Positions 32,467 to 41,960 of a stretch of 64,000 nucleotides of DNA are shown here, in pieces. This stretch comes from JAGNRR01 sp964389575 (GTDB taxonomy: Bacteria > Bacteroidota > Bacteroidia > Chitinophagales > Chitinophagaceae): the NCBI GenBank assembly GCA_964389575.1, contig CAYMFF010000004.1, positions 1-64,000 on the forward strand. Direction: 5' to 3'. The notes beneath the pieces were generated by a model. The model was not told the origin of the DNA. It did no database searches and saw only the letters and a list, made by a program, of their open reading frames with translations. Within the stretch, counting starts at the first letter, position 1, and the number at the start of each line of letters is the position of its first letter. Both the position numbers and the translations under genes were made by a program.

Positions 32467-32823
32467 ATGCAAGAAGCAGTAAAATTTGTACAGGATCAAT
32501 TAGCAGGAGAATTTAACTTGCCTAGTTTTAAGGCTGGTGATAATGTAACGGTTAATTACAGAATTAAGGAAGGTAATAAAGAGCGTATTCAGTCTTTTAA
32601 AGGTAGTTGTATCAAATGTCAAGGCAAAGGAGCAACAAAGACTTTTACCGTAAGAAAAATCAGTGATGGCATAGGTGTTGAGCGTGTTTTTCCTTTATAT
32701 TCTCCTTTCATTGAAAGTGTTAAAGTGAATAAAGTTGGTAAAGTTCGTAGAGCTAAGCTCTTCTATCTTAGAGAAAGACAGGGTAAATCTGCTAGAATCA
32801 AGGAAAAAAGAGTTCTTTCTTAG
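32467..32823 (+). CDS. rplS: 50S ribosomal protein L19
   Basis: A 118-residue ribosomal protein that sits at the interface of the two subunits. The family patterns are plain: FKAGDNVTVNYRIKEGNKERIQ, FKGSCIKCQGKG, TFTVRKISDGIGVERVFPLYSP and the tail KVGKVRRAKLFYLRER. Many L19 proteins begin M...LI..IE..QLK; the one here has the Bacteroidota form EAVKFVQDQLAGE. A complete promoter lies upstream and an intrinsic terminator downstream, so it is probably a single-gene transcript. Confidence 0.97.
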   Translation: MQEAVKFVQDQLAGEFNLPSFKAGDNVTVNYRIKEGNKERIQSFKGSCIKCQGKGATKTFTVRKISDGIGVERVFPLYSPFIESVKVNKVGKVRRAKLFYLRERQGKSARIKEKRVLS

Positions 32824-32845
32824 TTTAAAGAAAAACAAAATATTT

Positions 32846-32876
32846 AAAAGGCTGTATAATAAATACAGCCTTTTTT
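32846..32876 (+). terminator. Intrinsic terminator after rplS
   Basis: A 12-pair stem (AAAAGGCTGTAT at 32846-32857 with ATACAGCCTTTT at 32863-32874), a five-base loop and a following T run. It lies 23 bases past the rplS stop. Confidence 0.92.
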
Positions 32877-32960
32877 CGTTAATTTACAGAGTATTAAGTA
32901 CTAAAATGTTGGCATTCTTGCCAAACAACGGTATTTTTACTCAAACGTAATTAAACAACT

Positions 32961-33167
32961 ATGTTAAACTCTATATTTCTTCTTGGAATGCCTGCTGGCG
33001 CAGAATGGATTATTATCGTATTGGCGGTTCTTGTTCTCTTTGGAGCAAAGAAAATCCCTGAATTTATGCGAGGTGTAGGAAAAGGAGTTAAAGAGTTTAA
33101 AGATGCTAAGGATAGCGTAAAGAGTGAGATTGAGGCTGGAATGAAGGAGTCAGAAAGCGAAGCTTAA
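32961..33167 (+). CDS. tatA: Twin-arginine translocase subunit TatA/TatE
   Basis: A 68-residue pore-forming subunit of the Sec-independent export system for folded proteins. It has a short N-terminal part, one membrane helix (AEWIIIVLAVLVLFGAKKIPEF, including the FGxKKxPE hinge) and an amphipathic helix (MRGVGKGVKEFKDAKDSVKSE), then an acidic tail. This is the full TatA layout. The tatC gene is not in the window. A short inverted repeat, TTGGCA/TGCCAA, lies in the upstream region (32909-32924). The transglycosylase gene follows after 26 bases. Confidence 0.92.
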   Translation: MLNSIFLLGMPAGAEWIIIVLAVLVLFGAKKIPEFMRGVGKGVKEFKDAKDSVKSEIEAGMKESESEA

Positions 33168-33193
33168 AAGCTTTCCAATTTAAATTGTAAAAA

Positions 33194-34411
33194 GTGAGAG
33201 GAAATCTGGTCGGTACCATATTGATTATTTTAATCATAGGGTTCGTGCAAAACGCACGCGCTCAGGTTTCTGCAATTGGCGATGAGAAGAAAAAAGGTAA
33301 GAAAACAGTAACCGTTATAAAAATTACGGACACTACTTTAATACCTAAAGGAGCTAAAATTGTTCGAGCGCCGAAAAAGCAAAAACAAATTGACAGCTCA
33401 CGTTTTATTAAGAAAAAATATAAAATTAAAGATGAACGTGTACGTACTAAACGTGTATCGTTTGTAAAAGTGAATCCTTCTGTTTATGGCAAACAAACCG
33501 ACTACATCGTAAAGTATGTTGCTAATTATCACAAGAATCATGGCAAGCGACTGACAAGAATCAAGAGACAACATCGTTCGCATTTTTCATTTATAGAAAA
33601 TGTCTTTAGAAAATACAAAGTTCCTAAAGAGCTAAAAGCGCTGGCTGTTATAGAAAGTGCTATGAATTTTAAAGCGCTGTCTCCTGTTGGTGCTAGAGGT
33701 CCTTGGCAATTTATGCCAGAGACAGGTAGACTGCTAGGTTTACGAGTTGATAGCCGTGTAGATGAGCGTGTTGACTTTTACAAAAGCACCAAGGCTGCAG
33801 CAAAATATCTTCGTAGAATAAATAGAATGTTTAAGGGCGATTGGCTATTAACTGTTGCGGGTTATAATTGGGGTCCTGGAAATATCACGAAAGCGTTGAA
33901 TAGATCCAAGGGTAAAACTTTTTGGGATATTAAAAATAAACTGCCTCGTGAAACGAGAAATCATGTAATGGCTTTTATAGCGACATCTACTTATTTAGAC
34001 CGAAATTCTAATGCCTTATCATTGGGCCGAGCACCCGGAGGTATTCAAGCTCCCAGACCCAATTTTGGCTCTTTTGCATCTGCCTATGATGAAATTCCAA
34101 CCTTAGAAAATAACTCCATGAAGTTCAAAGAAGGTCAACCCAAAATTGCGCCTGCCGAGCTTGATAATATTGCAATTCTAAAAGTGAAAGGGGCATATAA
34201 CCTGGGCGTAATTTGCAAGCATATTTCATTTGACCAAACCACCTTGACTAGATGGAACCCAACCTTTGATACTGAAATACTAACAGCTGAGAAACCAATT
34301 TATTTGCGAATTCCAGCCGATAAGTTAGAGTTGTTTATTTTGAAGAAAAATAAAATCGTTCGCGATTCTCGCCTATATATCGATAAGAATATTGCACCTA
34401 AGAAGCAATAA
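33194..34411 (+). CDS. MltD-like membrane-bound lytic murein transglycosylase
   Basis: A 405-residue exported GH23 lytic transglycosylase that cleaves peptidoglycan strands to anhydromuropeptides. After a signal segment (LVGTILIILIIGFVQNARA) and a basic linker, the catalytic domain begins near residue 125. The catalytic glutamate E154 is in LAVIESAMNFKALSP, followed by GARGPWQFMPETGRLLGL and VAGYNWGPGNITKAL, the family substrate motifs. The C-terminal 80 residues (LKVKGAYNLGVICKHISF...) resemble a degenerate LysM wall-binding module. The start is GTG at 33194. It lies 5 bases upstream of truA, so the two are probably co-transcribed. Confidence 0.9.
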   Translation: MRGNLVGTILIILIIGFVQNARAQVSAIGDEKKKGKKTVTVIKITDTTLIPKGAKIVRAPKKQKQIDSSRFIKKKYKIKDERVRTKRVSFVKVNPSVYGKQTDYIVKYVANYHKNHGKRLTRIKRQHRSHFSFIENVFRKYKVPKELKALAVIESAMNFKALSPVGARGPWQFMPETGRLLGLRVDSRVDERVDFYKSTKAAAKYLRRINRMFKGDWLLTVAGYNWGPGNITKALNRSKGKTFWDIKNKLPRETRNHVMAFIATSTYLDRNSNALSLGRAPGGIQAPRPNFGSFASAYDEIPTLENNSMKFKEGQPKIAPAELDNIAILKVKGAYNLGVICKHISFDQTTLTRWNPTFDTEILTAEKPIYLRIPADKLELFILKKNKIVRDSRLYIDKNIAPKKQ

Positions 34412-34416
34412 ATCCA

Positions 34417-35160
34417 ATGCCACGTTATTTTATTGAATTAGCTTATCATGGAAAAAACTTTGCTGGTTTTCAACGCCAACCAAATGCTGAGACAGTACAA
34501 GGAAGTGTAGAAAAAGCACTTAGTACTATTCTTCGAGCACCTATTGAAACCACCACAAGTAGCCGAACCGACGCAGGTGTTCACGCTTTACAGAACTTTC
34601 TCCATTTTGACTTTGACTATGAATTGCCTAACACATTAGCTTATAATGCCAACGCAATTCTACACCGAGACATCGTGATTATCGCTATGCACAAAGTAAA
34701 CGACAAGGCACACTCTCGTTTTGATGCTATGGCCCGAACCTATGAATATATTATTTATCAAAATAAAAATCCCTTCTTAAAGGAAATAGCCTACTTCTAC
34801 CCTTTTCCCTTAGATATAGAAATTCTGCAGAAAAGTGCATTACAGTTTAAAGAGAACACTAATTTTCAAAGCTTTTGCAAAAGACATGTTGAAGTCCGTC
34901 ATTACGAATGTAACTTACTTAAGATTGAATGGGCTGAAGAAGCTGACCATTTAAAATTCACAGTAAAAGGAAATCGGTTTTTGAGAGGAATGGTTCGCGC
35001 ATTAGTTGGAACTAGTTTGCAAATGGCTAGAGGAAAAATAGAACTAAACGATTTACAATCCATCATAGCATCTAATGATTGCCGTCGAGCTGATTTCAGT
35101 GCTGATGCCAAGGGTTTAAAATTGGTAGCAGTAGAATACCCCAAAGAAATATTTATTTAA
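34417..35160 (+). CDS. truA: tRNA pseudouridine(38-40) synthase TruA
   Basis: A 247-residue pseudouridine synthase that modifies uridines 38, 39 and 40 in the anticodon arm. The N-terminus YFIELAYHGKNFAGFQRQPN is the conserved TruA start, and catalytic D52 lies in SSRTDAGVHALQNFLHF. The C-terminal part has NRFLRGMVRALVGT, the RNA-contact motif. Length is normal. It follows the transglycosylase by 5 bases and is convergent with map, 28 bases away. Confidence 0.96.
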   Translation: MPRYFIELAYHGKNFAGFQRQPNAETVQGSVEKALSTILRAPIETTTSSRTDAGVHALQNFLHFDFDYELPNTLAYNANAILHRDIVIIAMHKVNDKAHSRFDAMARTYEYIIYQNKNPFLKEIAYFYPFPLDIEILQKSALQFKENTNFQSFCKRHVEVRHYECNLLKIEWAEEADHLKFTVKGNRFLRGMVRALVGTSLQMARGKIELNDLQSIIASNDCRRADFSADAKGLKLVAVEYPKEIFI

Positions 35161-35188
35161 TAAATCGGTAAAAGAGCTTCTATAAAAA

Positions 35189-36028
35189 TCAAACCGATTG
35201 AGTAGGTGCGGCTACTAAACAGAGTTTATTATATGAATCATTTAAATTCGGATTATCTTTCTCTGATTTTTCTATTGGCACAAAAGAAGATAGAATATCC
35301 GCCTGCCCTTTTCTAACAGCAACCGAATGTTCATAATGAGCGGCATATGAGCCATCTTTAGTCCGTATCGTCCAACCATCTTCTTCACAGAAAATAGAAC
35401 GATCTCCTAAAGTAATCATTGGTTCTATGGCAATCGTTAAACCGTTTTGTAATTTAACTCCCTGCCCTCTTTTCCCATAATTGGGCACTTCAGGTTCTTC
35501 ATGCAACAGCTTTCCTACTCCATGACCAGTAAGTTCGCGCACAACTCCATAACCATATTTTTTGTCCGTAGCGTTTTGAACCGCAAAAGCAATGTCACCG
35601 ATTCGTTTACCAACCACCGCTTGTTCTATGCCCAGATAAAGCGAATCTTTTGTTCGAGCTAATAACTCTAAGGTTTCTTGTTTTTGCTCTCCCACTGCAT
35701 ACGTATAGGCACTATCACCTACAAAACCATTCAACACAGTTCCGATATCTACACTTATAATATCACCATCTTGTAATTCATAATCAGAAGGAAACCCATG
35801 AACTACAGCATCATTGATACTCATGCAACACCCTGCCGGAAAATCATTATAACCTTTAAAGGCCGGTGTGGCTTTATGATCATAAATAAATGTTTCGGCC
35901 AATTCGTTTAAAAAATTACTAGTTACACCAGCTTTAATTTCTTTGGCCAAATGTGCGTGTGTATTAGCCACTAACATATTGGCGGCGCGCAACAATTCTA
36001 CTTCTTCGTCTGTTTTGTAATAGATCAT
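35189..36028 (-). CDS. map: Type I methionine aminopeptidase
   Basis: A 279-residue metallopeptidase that removes the initiator methionine from new proteins. The pita-bread fold ligands are visible: ISVDIGTVLNGFVGDSAYT (two aspartates), ELTGHGVGKLLHEEPEVPN (histidine), IAIEPMI (glutamate) and YAAHYEHSVAV (glutamate). The C-terminal 30 residues extend beyond the usual type I length and look unstructured. A perfect -7 element lies 10 bases before the ATG, predicting a very short leader. It is read toward truA. Confidence 0.95.
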   Translation of the reverse strand: MIYYKTDEEVELLRAANMLVANTHAHLAKEIKAGVTSNFLNELAETFIYDHKATPAFKGYNDFPAGCCMSINDAVVHGFPSDYELQDGDIISVDIGTVLNGFVGDSAYTYAVGEQKQETLELLARTKDSLYLGIEQAVVGKRIGDIAFAVQNATDKKYGYGVVRELTGHGVGKLLHEEPEVPNYGKRGQGVKLQNGLTIAIEPMITLGDRSIFCEEDGWTIRTKDGSYAAHYEHSVAVRKGQADILSSFVPIEKSEKDNPNLNDSYNKLCLVAAPTQSV

Positions 36029-36038
36029 TTGAGTTGGG

Positions 36039-36046
36039 CAAAGTTA
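36039..36046 (-). promoter_or_regulatory. Bacteroidota -7 promoter element (TAACTTTG) for map
   Basis: A perfect TAnnTTTG on the minus strand 10 bases before the map ATG at 36028. No -33 element was found at the usual distance. Confidence 0.5.
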
Positions 36047-36118
36047 TTTAAATTGAATGAATTCCCAGTTTTGAATATCAAGTTTTGATAATAATATTCG
36101 TACGTTTTAGTCTAATAT

Positions 36119-37384
36119 TTAAATACTTAGAATTATTCCTGCAATGGCCGCCGACATATATGAAGCCAAGGTTCCGGCGAACATGGCTTTTAAACCTATA
36201 CTCGCAATATCTTTTCTTCGCTCTGGACATAAGGCAGAAATTCCTCCGATTTGAATGCCTACAGAAGCAAAATTAGCAAATCCACAAAGCGCAAAACTGG
36301 CGATGTATTTGGATTTATCCGAAAGAACTCCGTCAGCCATCATTTGTTTCATATCCAAATAGGCCACAAATTCATTAATAGAAAGTTTGGTTCCCATTAA
36401 CTGGCCAACTGACGCTAAATCTTGAGAAGGTACACCTAATAACCATGCTATTGGATAAAAAATCCAACCAAAAATTGTTCTTAATTCAATCGTTGGATCA
36501 ACGGGGATATAGGACAAGCCAGCATCAATCAAAGCAATCAGCGCTATAAAACCAATAAGCATGGCGAATACATTTAATGATATTTTCATACCGTCAGAAG
36601 CTCCGTGCGTAATAGCATCTATGGCACTATCGTATTGACTTTTAGTACTGATTTTAACTTCACCCATGGTTTGAGATTTTTCAGTCTCTGGAAACAATAT
36701 TTTGGCAATGACTAATGCTCCAGGTGCCGCCATTAAACTCGCAGTTAGTAAAAACTTCATTTCGATACCAAATGAGGCATAAATAGCCATCACCGAGCCA
36801 GAAATACAGGCAAAACTACCGGCCATACTTGCCATAATTTCGCTTCGTGTCATATTCTTAATAAAAGGCTGAATCATTACTTGTGCTTCTACTTGACCCA
36901 CAAATGCGCTACCAACATTACTCAAACTTTCGACTCCTGAAACTTTAAGAATTCGATTCATCCATTTTGCCAAAAAACCTACAATTCGCTGCATGATGCC
37001 AAAATGATAAAGCAACGCCACTAATATGCAGATAATAATAATAGTAGCCAATACATTAAAACCAAAGATAAATGGACGAGCAGAAGAATCCATTTGTTCT
37101 CCAGCGCGATACGCCATAGGTCCATCACTACCATTAACTAATAATCCACCATAAACAAATGAGGCACCTTTAAATGCGGCAGCATCGATTTTTTCAACGA
37201 CTTTACCAATTAACTCAAAAAACGTTTTTATGACTGGCACTTTCAGAATGAGCATACCGATTAAAACCTGCAAGCCCAGTCCTCTAAAAACAAGTTTGCG
37301 ACTAATATGCTTACGATTATTGCTAAAGAGCCAAGCAATACCTAAAATGAATATGATTCCTAGAACTCCTTGAAATTTTTCCAT
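36119..37384 (-). CDS. Concentrative nucleoside transporter (NupC family)
   Basis: A 421-residue inner-membrane symporter that imports nucleosides with sodium or protons. The family signature is clear in SNVGSAFVGQVEAQVMIQPFI and MASMAGSFACISGSVMAIYASFG, and the C-terminal half has GTKLSINEFVAYLDM and FALCGFANFASVGIQIGGI, which hold substrate-binding residues. Length and helix count agree with CNT members. Its substrates would feed salvage enzymes such as the deoxynucleoside kinase elsewhere in the window, but it is not in an operon with one. It lies 90 bases downstream of map on the same strand. Confidence 0.94.
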   Translation of the reverse strand: MEKFQGVLGIIFILGIAWLFSNNRKHISRKLVFRGLGLQVLIGMLILKVPVIKTFFELIGKVVEKIDAAAFKGASFVYGGLLVNGSDGPMAYRAGEQMDSSARPFIFGFNVLATIIIICILVALLYHFGIMQRIVGFLAKWMNRILKVSGVESLSNVGSAFVGQVEAQVMIQPFIKNMTRSEIMASMAGSFACISGSVMAIYASFGIEMKFLLTASLMAAPGALVIAKILFPETEKSQTMGEVKISTKSQYDSAIDAITHGASDGMKISLNVFAMLIGFIALIALIDAGLSYIPVDPTIELRTIFGWIFYPIAWLLGVPSQDLASVGQLMGTKLSINEFVAYLDMKQMMADGVLSDKSKYIASFALCGFANFASVGIQIGGISALCPERRKDIASIGLKAMFAGTLASYMSAAIAGIILSI

Positions 37385-37477
37385 AATTAAGAAAGGTGAA
37401 TATAGTGATAGTCAGTGGAATATAAAATGATAATTATGGACATAAGTTCTGATACATTATTTGTAGATTTATACTTT

Positions 37478-38248
37478 ATGAACGAATATTATTCTGGATC
37501 TTACGAGCGATTGGAAAACATAATGCGCGAGCTAAGAAGTAATTGTCCGTGGGATAAAAAACAAACGATTCATTCATTACGAAAATTGACCATTGAGGAA
37601 ACTTATGAATTGGTTGACGCAATTGATAAAGAAGATTGGCAAGGAATTAAAGAAGAGCTAGGCGACTTACTACTCCACTTAATTTTTTATACTAGAATCG
37701 CTGAAGAGCAAAAAGTATTTACACGAGAAGAATTGATACAAACCATTTGCAAAAAATTAGTTTCTCGTCATCCCCATATTTATGACTCTACCAAAGTTGA
37801 GAATGAAGAAGAAGTAAAACAAAATTGGGAAAACCTAAAACTAAAGGAAGGCAAAAAAGGAGTTCTGAGTGGCGTCCCACAATCATTACCGGCTATTATC
37901 AAATCGCTTAGAATTCAAGAAAAAGCAAAACAGGTAGGTTTTGAATGGGAAAAAGCTTCACAAGTAAAAGAGAAGATTGACGAAGAGTGGCAGGAATTAG
38001 AAGAAGCTTTATCATCGAAAGATCAGTTAGCGGCAGAGTTAGAATTTGGCGATGTATTGTTTTCTATGATAAACTATGCCCGATTTTTAGATATTGACCC
38101 TGAGGCTGCTTTAGAAAAAACAAACCAAAAATTCATTAATCGGTTTAATAAAATGGAAAAAACGGCATTGAAATCAGCGATCTCATTAAAAGATCTTTCC
38201 TTGCAAGAGTTAGATGCCATATGGAACGATGTAAAACAATATGACTAG
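37478..38248 (+). CDS. mazG: Nucleoside triphosphate pyrophosphohydrolase MazG
   Basis: A 256-residue all-alpha NTP pyrophosphohydrolase that hydrolyses canonical or damaged NTPs to NMPs. Both repeats of the fold are present: the N-terminal copy has CPWDKKQTIHSLRKLTIEETYEL and KEELGDLLLHLIFYTRI, the C-terminal copy has KIDEEWQELEEA and ELEFGDVLFSMINYARF. The paired acidic residues (EExxE and ExxD) hold magnesium. The start is placed at 37478 (MNEYYSGSYERLENIM), the family N-terminus; the open frame further upstream has no resemblance. The last 8 bases overlap the large histidine kinase gene. Confidence 0.93.
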   Translation: MNEYYSGSYERLENIMRELRSNCPWDKKQTIHSLRKLTIEETYELVDAIDKEDWQGIKEELGDLLLHLIFYTRIAEEQKVFTREELIQTICKKLVSRHPHIYDSTKVENEEEVKQNWENLKLKEGKKGVLSGVPQSLPAIIKSLRIQEKAKQVGFEWEKASQVKEKIDEEWQELEEALSSKDQLAAELEFGDVLFSMINYARFLDIDPEAALEKTNQKFINRFNKMEKTALKSAISLKDLSLQELDAIWNDVKQYD

Positions 38249-41200
38249 TATCAGAAAAAATACCGGTCGTACATTTAGGTTCCCTTTTGATATAGATCGT
38301 AGGGTATTTTTATTACTTTCTGCATTTTTTTTCATCCTCTCTATTAAGCCAATAAATAATTTTCTATTTCCAAGATTATCTACAGAGTCACTGGCAAAAA
38401 AAATTGACAAATCGTTTCAGAAAGAATATGAACAGTACACTAGAACTGTTGACCAACTTACTGATGAAGATTTATATTTTGATGAAATTTCAACTGAAAA
38501 ACTGGAAGAATTAAAAGAAAACAATTGGTCTTATACAATTGTCCAAAAAGACTCATTACTTTTTTGGAGTAAGCCGATCAACCTAAATAAAAATTCATTT
38601 GACATTAGGCCAGACTCCTTATACACCTATGAAAAAGAAGGTGAGGTTGGAATAATGATACGAAAAGACAAAACCATTGGAAAAAGTAATTTTAAAGTCA
38701 TTGGTCGATTCCCTTTATATTTTAATTACCCGATAGAGAATGAATATCTTCAATCTAATTTTACTTTCTTACGTACTAAAAAACAAGAACAAGAAGACTA
38801 TGGTTATAAATTAAAAGTAATAACCCAATCAGCAAATAGCCTTGAAGGAGCAGTGACTATTAATGGATCCAAAAGATTCACGTTAAAAGAAAAAACTAGT
38901 TTTTTAGATATTACGGATAAAAATTTCTGGAATTTCTTTTTAGCGGCTATCCCATTTATCCTTTTTGGTGTTTCAATTCATACCTACTTCAAAGTAGTGG
39001 TAAAAGATAATCCTCTCTTATACTTCACTCTTCTATTACTGACAGTAATTGGCATCCGAATGACAGGATACTTTTTTGGTTTTCCTGATGATTTTTCTGA
39101 ATTCTACCTTTTCAATCCCAAACTGTACTCGGCAGGATATGTAAATATTTCTTTGGGCGATGTTTTTATTAATGCAAGTCTTGTTTTTTGGATATTATTC
39201 TTTTTCATAATGAATGTGCAGAATAAGATATTTTCAATTAAGACTAAATTCTTAAAAATCCTATTTGTACTGATCTTATCCCATGTTTTATTTGCTACAG
39301 CCTATCTTTCTTTATTTACCTTTAGAAGTTTAATTTATGATGGTCTTCTAAATTTTGACACAACCAATTATCACCAACTTAATTCGGAAACTATAATTGG
39401 GCTTGGTGCATTAATTGTCATTTTCATGAATTACCTCTTGACCACCATTATTTTTAACCGATATTACGAACGATATTTTACAGGTAACTTCCTAAAATAC
39501 ATAATCCCGTTAGCCGGTTTTCTTCTTTCATTTTTAGCAAATGAAAACAACTTAAGTAATTATATTTTGATAACCGCAATTTGGACAAGTCTAACCTTAT
39601 TCTTTTTGAGCACTAAATTTTTAAACACCAAATTTGACTTCAATTCATACAAACTAATTTATTGGCTTATCTTTTTATCGGCAAGCTGTGTGCTAATCAT
39701 ACATCATTTTGATGTTCAAAAAGAAGTATCGTTGCGACAAGACTTTGCAAAAAACTTAATCCATTTTGAAAATAAAAATACTGAGAGCAACCTGATAGCG
39801 TTGGGCAAATATCTTAAACAAGATTCTTCAAAACTAACTAACTACAGCAGTGATGAGCTTTTGGCCTATATCAGCCAGCACCATTTATCTAAATTTGAAT
39901 CTATCTACGAAACAAATCTCTCATTATATAATTCTAGTGATGCCATATTATTGACGTTACGGCCAGAATTAAAAGGAAGAGTTCTTAACCAAGCACAACC
40001 TTTTATTAAACGATTAGACCAGTTTGGTAAAGAAGAGTATCTACTTTCCTATACCATAGGCGAAAAGACTCTCCTGCTATCATTATTGCCATCGTACACC
40101 TTTGCAGAAAACTCAAGTCCTTTTCTTTCTGAATTAAAGCTAAATGAAAAGAGTGCAACACAGAAATATCAATTTGCATATTATTTTAATGACACATTAT
40201 TGCGTCAATCAGGAATAGACAACTTCCCAATTTCATTACCTCAACATGCCAAATTAAAAAATGGGAAAATAAGTGCATTAGGTGCTAAATTCAGTGAAGT
40301 AATAGCCCATAGCTCTTCAGAAGAGGACAAGAAGTCGGTTATTATTCGTAAGAAAAACAATGCCGCTTATCGTATCAGCACCACCTATGCTTACGTTTTC
40401 ACAAGCATCTTCATTTTAATGACCCTTTACATTTTAGGGAACATTATTGCACGGTCTAACTTACGACGTAAACGTTTTATTAATCTATTAGGGCTTACAT
40501 TAAGAATGAGAATCCATTTATCCATTCTTCTAGTCGAACTTATCTCTTTAGCTATTATTGGTTTCGTTACCATTTACATTTTTACAAATCGTGAAAAAAA
40601 TGAAGCGAATAATAAAGCCGCAAATATCTCCTCTGAAATAAAAAAAACTATCGAACTTGGTGAAAGAACCAATCAATTCAATCTAAGTGATGATAAAAAT
40701 ACAGATTGGAATCAATTTAAATCCACCATCAGTCCTTATTTAGATAAGCATAAAGTGGGATTAAATCTTTATAATATGTCAGGCGAAAGAATATTCACAA
40801 CAGTTTCGCATAAAATCAGCAATATTTTTCCAAGCCTAATTAGTCCTACAGCGTTCTCTGAACTAAAAATCAAAAAAAATATTTCTAAACTACAGCAAGA
40901 GAGCATAGGAGGTTTAGATTATTATACTATTTACTCTAATCTTATGAAATCAGATGGCTCCATTAATGGAATATTAGAAATACCAAATTTCTCTTCTAGG
41001 CAAATAATAAGAAAAAGTAATTCGAACATAATTACCATGCTTATCAATATATATGCCTTCGTGTTTCTGTTGTCATCGCTATTTGCATTTTATATAACCA
41101 AACGACTCACTTCTTCATTTTCAAAGATTATTAGTCAATTCTCAAAAATTAATTTGACGGAGACGAATCAGCCGCTTGATTGGCCCTATAGTGATGAAAT

Positions 41201-41960
41201 TGGCCTATTGATAAAAGAATATAATAGAACACTAGTCAAATTAGAAAACAGTACGGCACTACTCGCAAAATCCGAAAGAGAATTTGCTTGGCGAGAAATG
41301 GCAAGGCAAATTGCTCATGAAATAAAAAACCCCCTAACACCAATGAGCCTTTCACTACAATCATTACAAGCGGCCATTAAACGCGAAGACCCCAATGTTC
41401 CTGCTCTTACAGAAAAAATGACCAATACTGTTTTAGAACAAATTAATGTTCTTACTAGAATTGCTTCTAATTTCTCTGAATTTGCCACCATGACGGACAT
41501 TGATGCTAAAAAAGAATCTCTTATTGATATCCTAGAGTCTACAACAGGAATTTACTCGGATAGCGATGAGTTTGAGTTTCTTTTTGTGTTCCCAAAATTT
41601 GATGTTTACGTAAATATTGACAAAGTCAAAATCATAAGAGTCTTAACCAATATTATTCAAAATGCCCTTCAAGCTATACCCAACGACCGTGTAGGGCAAA
41701 TTATTTTAATGGCTACTAAGCAACCCGATAATTTTATTGATATTACCATTAAAGACAATGGGGAAGGCATACCACCCGACTTAGTCGATAAGATTTTTGA
41801 GCCCAATTTCACAACTAAGTCATCAGGATCAGGTCTTGGTCTTGCCATGTGTAAAGACATTCTTACAAAAACTGGCGGAACCATTTATTTTGAAACAGAA
41901 GAAGGCGAAGGAACAAGCTTCCATATTCTACTTCCCATATTTATTGAAGAAGAGATTTAA
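38241..41960 (+). CDS. Large multi-pass sensor histidine kinase
   Basis: A 1239-residue sensor kinase. The N-terminal half is a membrane region: one helix near residue 20, a soluble loop of about 200 residues, about eight more helices between about 230 and 490, a second soluble loop, then three helices (TSIFILMTLYILGNI, LSILLVELISLAIIGFVTIYIF and INIYAFVFLLSSLFAFYIT). A HAMP-like linker leads to the HisKA phosphoacceptor H1026 in HEIKNPLTPMSL, then the N box NIIQNALQAI, the D box DNGEGIPPDL and the G box GSGLGLAMC. The layout is NtrY-like. No cognate response regulator is adjacent. It overlaps mazG by 8 bases and shares a TTAA stop with the EVE gene. Confidence 0.9.
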   Translation: MTSIRKNTGRTFRFPFDIDRRVFLLLSAFFFILSIKPINNFLFPRLSTESLAKKIDKSFQKEYEQYTRTVDQLTDEDLYFDEISTEKLEELKENNWSYTIVQKDSLLFWSKPINLNKNSFDIRPDSLYTYEKEGEVGIMIRKDKTIGKSNFKVIGRFPLYFNYPIENEYLQSNFTFLRTKKQEQEDYGYKLKVITQSANSLEGAVTINGSKRFTLKEKTSFLDITDKNFWNFFLAAIPFILFGVSIHTYFKVVVKDNPLLYFTLLLLTVIGIRMTGYFFGFPDDFSEFYLFNPKLYSAGYVNISLGDVFINASLVFWILFFFIMNVQNKIFSIKTKFLKILFVLILSHVLFATAYLSLFTFRSLIYDGLLNFDTTNYHQLNSETIIGLGALIVIFMNYLLTTIIFNRYYERYFTGNFLKYIIPLAGFLLSFLANENNLSNYILITAIWTSLTLFFLSTKFLNTKFDFNSYKLIYWLIFLSASCVLIIHHFDVQKEVSLRQDFAKNLIHFENKNTESNLIALGKYLKQDSSKLTNYSSDELLAYISQHHLSKFESIYETNLSLYNSSDAILLTLRPELKGRVLNQAQPFIKRLDQFGKEEYLLSYTIGEKTLLLSLLPSYTFAENSSPFLSELKLNEKSATQKYQFAYYFNDTLLRQSGIDNFPISLPQHAKLKNGKISALGAKFSEVIAHSSSEEDKKSVIIRKKNNAAYRISTTYAYVFTSIFILMTLYILGNIIARSNLRRKRFINLLGLTLRMRIHLSILLVELISLAIIGFVTIYIFTNREKNEANNKAANISSEIKKTIELGERTNQFNLSDDKNTDWNQFKSTISPYLDKHKVGLNLYNMSGERIFTTVSHKISNIFPSLISPTAFSELKIKKNISKLQQESIGGLDYYTIYSNLMKSDGSINGILEIPNFSSRQIIRKSNSNIITMLINIYAFVFLLSSLFAFYITKRLTSSFSKIISQFSKINLTETNQPLDWPYSDEIGLLIKEYNRTLVKLENSTALLAKSEREFAWREMARQIAHEIKNPLTPMSLSLQSLQAAIKREDPNVPALTEKMTNTVLEQINVLTRIASNFSEFATMTDIDAKKESLIDILESTTGIYSDSDEFEFLFVFPKFDVYVNIDKVKIIRVLTNIIQNALQAIPNDRVGQIILMATKQPDNFIDITIKDNGEGIPPDLVDKIFEPNFTTKSSGSGLGLAMCKDILTKTGGTIYFETEEGEGTSFHILLPIFIEEEI

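Noticed and set aside
32909..32924. TTGGCA/TGCCAA hairpin upstream of tatA as an operator
   Set aside because: Only six base pairs, no link to a known regulator and not placed on a recognisable promoter.
37415..37477. 21-residue N-terminal extension of MazG
   Set aside because: MazG proteins begin close to the segment at 37478; the extension shows no similarity.
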